Of a stretch of DNA of 64,000 bases, positions 61,351 through 64,000 are shown in pieces. Below the pieces are notes generated by a model, which was given only the letters and a program-made list of their open reading frames with translations, was not told the origin of the DNA and made no database searches. Location: assembly GCF_000426345.1 (NCBI RefSeq), contig NZ_AUFE01000028.1, forward strand, positions 17,195-81,194, given 5' to 3'. A program made the position numbers and the translations under genes. The stretch comes from Cupriavidus phytohabitans (GTDB taxonomy: Bacteria; Pseudomonadota; Gammaproteobacteria; Burkholderiales; Burkholderiaceae). Position 1 is the first letter of the stretch; each line of letters opens with the position of its first letter.

Positions 61351-63057
61351 TTACACATTTCGACGAAGTCCATGCACGAACATTTCCACGGCATAGATCC
61401 GGGTAATCTCCATCAAGCCAGCGGGATATCCCAGTGCCGCGCGCTTTATGAGCTTGCTCAAGCTGACAACGTCGAGGAGCCCGGCAGACGCCGCCCACCC
61501 CTCCAGGCATGTCTCAAGGACGTGGGCGTTGTTCACTTTGATGCCCTGCAGCGCAGAGTGCATGATGTCGCCCTTGTCTGTCCGCCAGAGAGTTACCAAG
61601 CCTGACGCACGATACACAGCCTTCCGCACACTGAGCCGATTGTGGTCGGCGGAGAAGGCTTCCTCGAGATTCATTTGCATTGCATGCTCAACAATCGGTT
61701 GAGCAAGAAAGGGCATGACAGGCCGGCCTCCTTTCGGGTAGGGCTGCACCAGCGCGTCCTCAAGGACGGCCCCCAGCGCTGCGATCTGATATCGCCTGGC
61801 CGGCCTTAGTCTTAGTGTCGCGCCACGCAGTACATCGTCGTACAAGGTCGCGGGTCGCTCCCTTGGCGCTTGCTGTATAACTGTTTGAGCTTGTTGGGCG
61901 TGTGAACCACCGAGATGATCAAAGGCACCGCCGAATGCGAATTTCAGTACGCTGTATAACGGCAGACGGTAATGAATGGCAAGGTCCCTTAGCGCGGAGA
62001 CGGCGCGCATCAGGTGCAGGCTCGCGGCGGCATCAACGACCACACAGAACGGTGGTGGGGCGAGATACAGCGAATCGCCCCCGTGACCATTCAACAATAT
62101 GCCGCGTTCGACGGGGATGCCCGCTTTCTCCATGTCTTGGTCGCGCGCAAGAAAGCAAAGCTTTGTAGCGGGTTGCGCGACAGCTGGGATGGCATCTATG
62201 GAAGTGAATGGCAGCTTTGCCAACAGTGGATATGCCCTATGGTTTAGGCCGCAGTGCCTAGCGACATGCCGGGCGATCGCGACTTCGTTGGAAGACGCTC
62301 GCGTTGGATCGAAATGGGTGATGGCCAGTGTTCGCGTATTCAATTTGGCCCGCTGCAAAGCTACCGCAAGTGCGGTGGAATCCAGTCCACCAGAGAGCTC
62401 GAGAGTGATGGCATCCACGCCTCGCAACATCGAGCTGTGCACCATGGTGAGCAGATCTACGAAGTCTGCTTGATCGCGAGGTTTTCGTGAGGGCCAAGGT
62501 GACCAAGCGCGGAATAGTTCCGGAGCTGCAACGCGCTTCCAACGCAATGCGTGGCCCGGCGGGAGATGTGATACTCCTCTCCAGCCCGTTCCCGTTGATT
62601 CACCATATCCATGCGCGAGAAACTGATGCAGAAAAGAGAGATCTGGCTCACGGCAGGCGCCGCCCAACTGCGCGAAGTCGTCAATCCGGTTGCCGACGTG
62701 CAAGGTGCCGTCGGCAGCGAGGCGATAGAACACTGGATGCTGACCACAAGGATCGGCCAGGACCACAAACCTGTTCTGGAGTTTGTCGTAGACAATAATG
62801 AAGTATGGCCCCCAGAATTGCCTGCTAACGTTCTGGGGGACGGTCCGCGCTAGCTCAGCTACCCTTGCCGGAGATGCGGGGACCCCGCTTTCCAGACAGA
62901 AGACCTGACCCGCAACCAGCCAGGATGCTTCAATGGTTTCCCCAAAAGCGACAAGTGCGCCCTGCTCAGATGAAATCTCCGCGACGTGCTCGCCGTTGTT
63001 CGACCATGTGCGCGCACCCGAGCGTATCTCCATGGCACTTGAAGGCATGGGCTGCAA
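61351..63057 (-). CDS. Asparagine-synthetase-like lasso-peptide cyclase (McjC/LasC type)
   Basis: A 568-aa open frame. The N-terminal Ntn-like domain (WLVAGQVFCLES, FWGPYFIIVYD, VLADPCGQHPVFY) lacks the catalytic Cys2 of true asparagine synthetases. The synthetase domain has the ATP pyrophosphatase loop ELSGGLDSTALAVAL (SGGLDS at 222-227) and LNGHGGDSLYLAPP. In lasso biosynthesis this enzyme adenylates an Asp/Glu side chain and closes the macrolactam ring. ATG 63057 or internal ATG 63033 (MEIRSG) are possible starts, but the true N-terminus may lie in another frame up to about 63106 (see findings). It is 74 bases from the exporter gene, same strand. Confidence 0.8.
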   Translation of the reverse strand: MQPMPSSAMEIRSGARTWSNNGEHVAEISSEQGALVAFGETIEASWLVAGQVFCLESGVPASPARVAELARTVPQNVSRQFWGPYFIIVYDKLQNRFVVLADPCGQHPVFYRLAADGTLHVGNRIDDFAQLGGACREPDLSFLHQFLAHGYGESTGTGWRGVSHLPPGHALRWKRVAAPELFRAWSPWPSRKPRDQADFVDLLTMVHSSMLRGVDAITLELSGGLDSTALAVALQRAKLNTRTLAITHFDPTRASSNEVAIARHVARHCGLNHRAYPLLAKLPFTSIDAIPAVAQPATKLCFLARDQDMEKAGIPVERGILLNGHGGDSLYLAPPPFCVVVDAAASLHLMRAVSALRDLAIHYRLPLYSVLKFAFGGAFDHLGGSHAQQAQTVIQQAPRERPATLYDDVLRGATLRLRPARRYQIAALGAVLEDALVQPYPKGGRPVMPFLAQPIVEHAMQMNLEEAFSADHNRLSVRKAVYRASGLVTLWRTDKGDIMHSALQGIKVNNAHVLETCLEGWAASAGLLDVVSLSKLIKRAALGYPAGLMEITRIYAVEMFVHGLRRNV

Positions 63058-63607
63058 TTTCGATCAGGCGAAGATCGTACCCAAAGCGATAACCCACCAG
63101 AGCCAATGCGCCTGACCACTCAAGGCACTTCGTCTTTCGGTAGTAAAGCATCAACGTTCGGCAGTAAGGCGTCTCGCCGGATTGAAGCAGCTTATTGAGC
63201 GTGCACAAGTCCGCCGAGAACTCACACCCAAAAGCGAACTTGGTGAGCTGGTTAGGGCCTTGAATGCGGCCTGCATGCACCAGATGCAAAGCACGCAATG
63301 CTAGCAGGACAAGGGTCGTACAGTGTGGAGTCGAAACATCTTGCTTCATTAAACGCCAACAGTTCTGGGAAACGCCGGTGTAATGAATGCGTCGGTTGCT
63401 GGTAATGGATGCTGGCGAGGCCGCAGGCGCCTGAGGGCTGACCAATGCAAGGCCGGGCCGTAAGATGCGGGAATAGACGCGCGTGTAGAAGAGTGCCGTC
63501 TGCAGCCCCAGGTTGGTGAGCCGATAGCGGTGGGTCTTGGGCACGCGCTCGTTGGGGTGCAGAATCGCCCCTTCTACGCGCATGCCTGGATTGAACATGA
63601 AGGGCAT
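62966..63607 (-). CDS. Doubtful composite open frame overlapping the cyclase start
   Basis: A 213-codon frame that does not look like one gene. Residues about 20-60 (VPKTHRYRLTNLGLQ, FYTRVYSRILRPGLALV) match the C-terminus of an uncharacterised repeat-family protein. The middle is unrecognised. Residues about 165-200 (SGALALVGYRFGYDLRL) could be the real N-terminus of the neighbouring cyclase in a shifted frame. It overlaps the cyclase frame by 92 bases and antisense pieces of a lasso B gene. I report it because it is long and open, not because I think it is a functional gene. Confidence 0.25.
   Translation of the reverse strand: MPFMFNPGMRVEGAILHPNERVPKTHRYRLTNLGLQTALFYTRVYSRILRPGLALVSPQAPAASPASITSNRRIHYTGVSQNCWRLMKQDVSTPHCTTLVLLALRALHLVHAGRIQGPNQLTKFAFGCEFSADLCTLNKLLQSGETPYCRTLMLYYRKTKCLEWSGALALVGYRFGYDLRLIEIAAHAFKCHGDTLGCAHMVEQRRARRGDFI
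63116..63304 (+). pseudogene. Possible N-part of a lasso-peptide B protease remnant
   Basis: A plus-strand frame without a start codon encodes RRLAGLKQLIERAQVRREL and GELVRALNAACMHQMQSTQC, then stops. The spacing and the final Gln-Cys resemble the region leading to the catalytic Cys of lasso B (transglutaminase-like) proteases. A one-base shift just after that Cys would give SRTRVV, as in the CL-SRT type motif. Evidence is weak by itself and gains from the clear B C-terminus at 63551. Confidence 0.3.
63430..63545 (-). mobile_element. 3'-end fragment of an uncharacterised repeat-family gene
   Basis: The minus strand encodes VPKTHRYRLTNLGLQTALFY and TRVYSRILRPGLALV, a winged-helix-like C-terminal segment that I recognise as the end of a long (about 450-550 aa) protein family found in multiple copies in many bacterial genomes. 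Only this end is present; the 5' side joins lasso B sequence at about 63545-63551. The gene that starts at 63826 appears to be another copy, in the opposite orientation. Confidence 0.45.
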
Positions 63608-63669
63608 ACCGTCGGCGACGACCCCGATCTACGCAAGCAGCTTGCTGTCATCCTCGAGATCAACTGACT
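63551..63669 (+). pseudogene. C-terminal fragment of a lasso-peptide B protease
   Basis: The plus strand reads VGVQNRPFYAHAWIEHEG then HTVGDDPDLRKQLAVILEIN and stops at 63669. This closely follows the McjB C-terminus (pattern VIGVRTQPFYSHSWVEVGG...IND...RDKLSVIAEI), including the catalytic His of the HAW(V/I)E motif. The preceding part of the gene is replaced by the repeat-family fragment. It lies on the strand opposite to the cyclase and exporter genes, unlike normal ABCD lasso operons. Confidence 0.6.
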
Positions 63670-63732
63670 AACGAGGCTCTGCCTCAGACCGACGAGTAGT
63701 ACGGGTGACTGCGGAGCGCTGAGGGGGTAAGG

Positions 63733-63822
63733 TGGCTCCGGTCGAGCCGGCTGGGACAAGCCCAGCGATGTACGAGCTCGAAGCTCAATGGGGTCCGAAG
63801 ACCCCGTGGACGACCGGAGCCA
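63733..63822 (+). other. Four-way (cloverleaf-like) structured element directly before a start codon
   Basis: A 12-bp perfect outer stem (63733-63744 with 63811-63822) encloses three hairpins: 63750-63755/63761-63766 (6 bp, loop ACAAG), 63774-63778/63782-63786 (5 bp, loop CGA) and 63790-63795/63800-63805 (6 bp, loop CGAA). Unpaired bases between stems are few. It ends 3 bases before the ATG at 63826 and would mask the ribosome-binding region. It is not a tRNA: arm sizes and the lack of T-loop and anticodon features rule that out. Whether it acts as RNA or as a DNA cruciform is unknown. Confidence 0.7.
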
Positions 63823-63825
63823 GAC

Positions 63826-64000
63826 ATGACGGTACCACACAGTGTGTGCGATGTTCTACGCGACCACGTCGTGCTCGAAAGCGAGTGCATCGACCGGATG
63901 TACCTCAACGTGTACGTGCCGCAGTTGCAGCGCGTAGGCGGCGTGGTGTGGTACCTGCGCGGCCACCTCGGTCAGCGCTTTGCCTCGACGGCGACGGTGG
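63826..64000 (+). CDS. N-terminus of an uncharacterised repeat/mobile-family protein, cut by the window edge
   Basis: The first 58 codons run from ATG 63826 to the end of the window. The protein begins MTVPHSVCDVLRDHVVLESE and continues CIDRMYLNVYVPQLQRVGGV, ending ...HLGQRFASTATV. I recognise this N-terminus as that of a large family with scattered multiple copies and no established function that I know of. The fragment at 63430-63545 carries what looks like the C-terminus of the same family. No Shine-Dalgarno is exposed because the cloverleaf ends 3 bases upstream. Confidence 0.6.
   Translation, partial: MTVPHSVCDVLRDHVVLESECIDRMYLNVYVPQLQRVGGVVWYLRGHLGQRFASTATV

Noticed and set aside
62966..63349. 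Reading the minus-strand frame with MKQDVSTPHC as an N-terminally truncated lasso B protease
   Set aside because: FKCH could mimic the HAW motif, but a far better B C-terminus (HAWIE...ILEI) exists on the plus strand at 63551-63669, and the minus-strand tail (GDTLGCAHMVEQ) does not fit the family.
63733..63822. The cloverleaf element as a tRNA gene
   Set aside because: The outer stem is 12 bp, the three arms have 5, 3 and 4 base loops, and there is no T loop, anticodon loop or CCA.

Overview
The window is a high-GC (roughly two-thirds G+C) chromosomal segment from a beta-proteobacterium of the Burkholderiaceae, most likely Cupriavidus or a close Ralstonia relative. Support for this comes from the Bug-type solute receptor, the beta-proteobacterial porin, the complete dcw cluster headed by mraZ, the DUF721/DciA gene beside secA, and the yacG-zapD-coaE-pilDCB block. 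This is an assignment from gene content and protein sequence, not from a database search.

Layout. 1-3100: a Bug receptor (cut by the window edge), a porin and coq7. 3380-21100: one uninterrupted cell-division and peptidoglycan cluster, mraZ-rsmH-ftsL-ftsI-murE-murF-mraY-murD-ftsW-murG-murC-ddl-ftsQ-ftsA-ftsZ, with mostly overlapping start and stop codons and a promoter carrying 10-bp-spaced MraZ boxes. 21600-28200: peroxiredoxin, lpxC, dciA (opposite strand), secA, argJ. 28378-35655: a DUF815 ATPase and mutT, then on the minus strand yacG, zapD, coaE and the type IV pilus genes pilD, pilC, pilB. 35898-45326: tRNA-Pro(CGG), ispB, rplU-rpmA-obgE, proB, a CNP1-like lipoprotein with rppH, proS, a lytic transglycosylase and a prolyl-4-hydroxylase-like protein. 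45484-53998: a LysE exporter, hpt, ffh, a cytochrome-c-assembly membrane protein, a small PP0621-like protein, pilS-pilR and ampD. 54239-58875: nrdA-nrdB with tandem NrdR boxes and a leader containing a 20-bp perfect inverted repeat.

58880-64000 is an accessory region with visibly lower GC and many broken genes. From left to right it holds a truncated and frameshifted DNA-binding protein gene, the tail of an MFS transporter, a lasso-peptide exporter (D) and a lasso-peptide cyclase (C). Next come what look like pieces of a lasso B protease on the opposite strand, interrupted by the 3' end of a gene from an uncharacterised repeat/mobile protein family. The window ends in the 5' end of another member of that family. 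The last gene is preceded, three bases before its ATG, by a 90-nt sequence that folds into a near-perfect four-way (cloverleaf-like) structure. This is the most unusual object in the window.

Most genes are core and conventional. The parts that merit attention are the 3' accessory region (cloverleaf plus unknown family; dismantled lasso cluster without a visible precursor), the nrdA leader, the codon-usage break inside nrdB, and the dispersed CCCCTCTCC palindromes.
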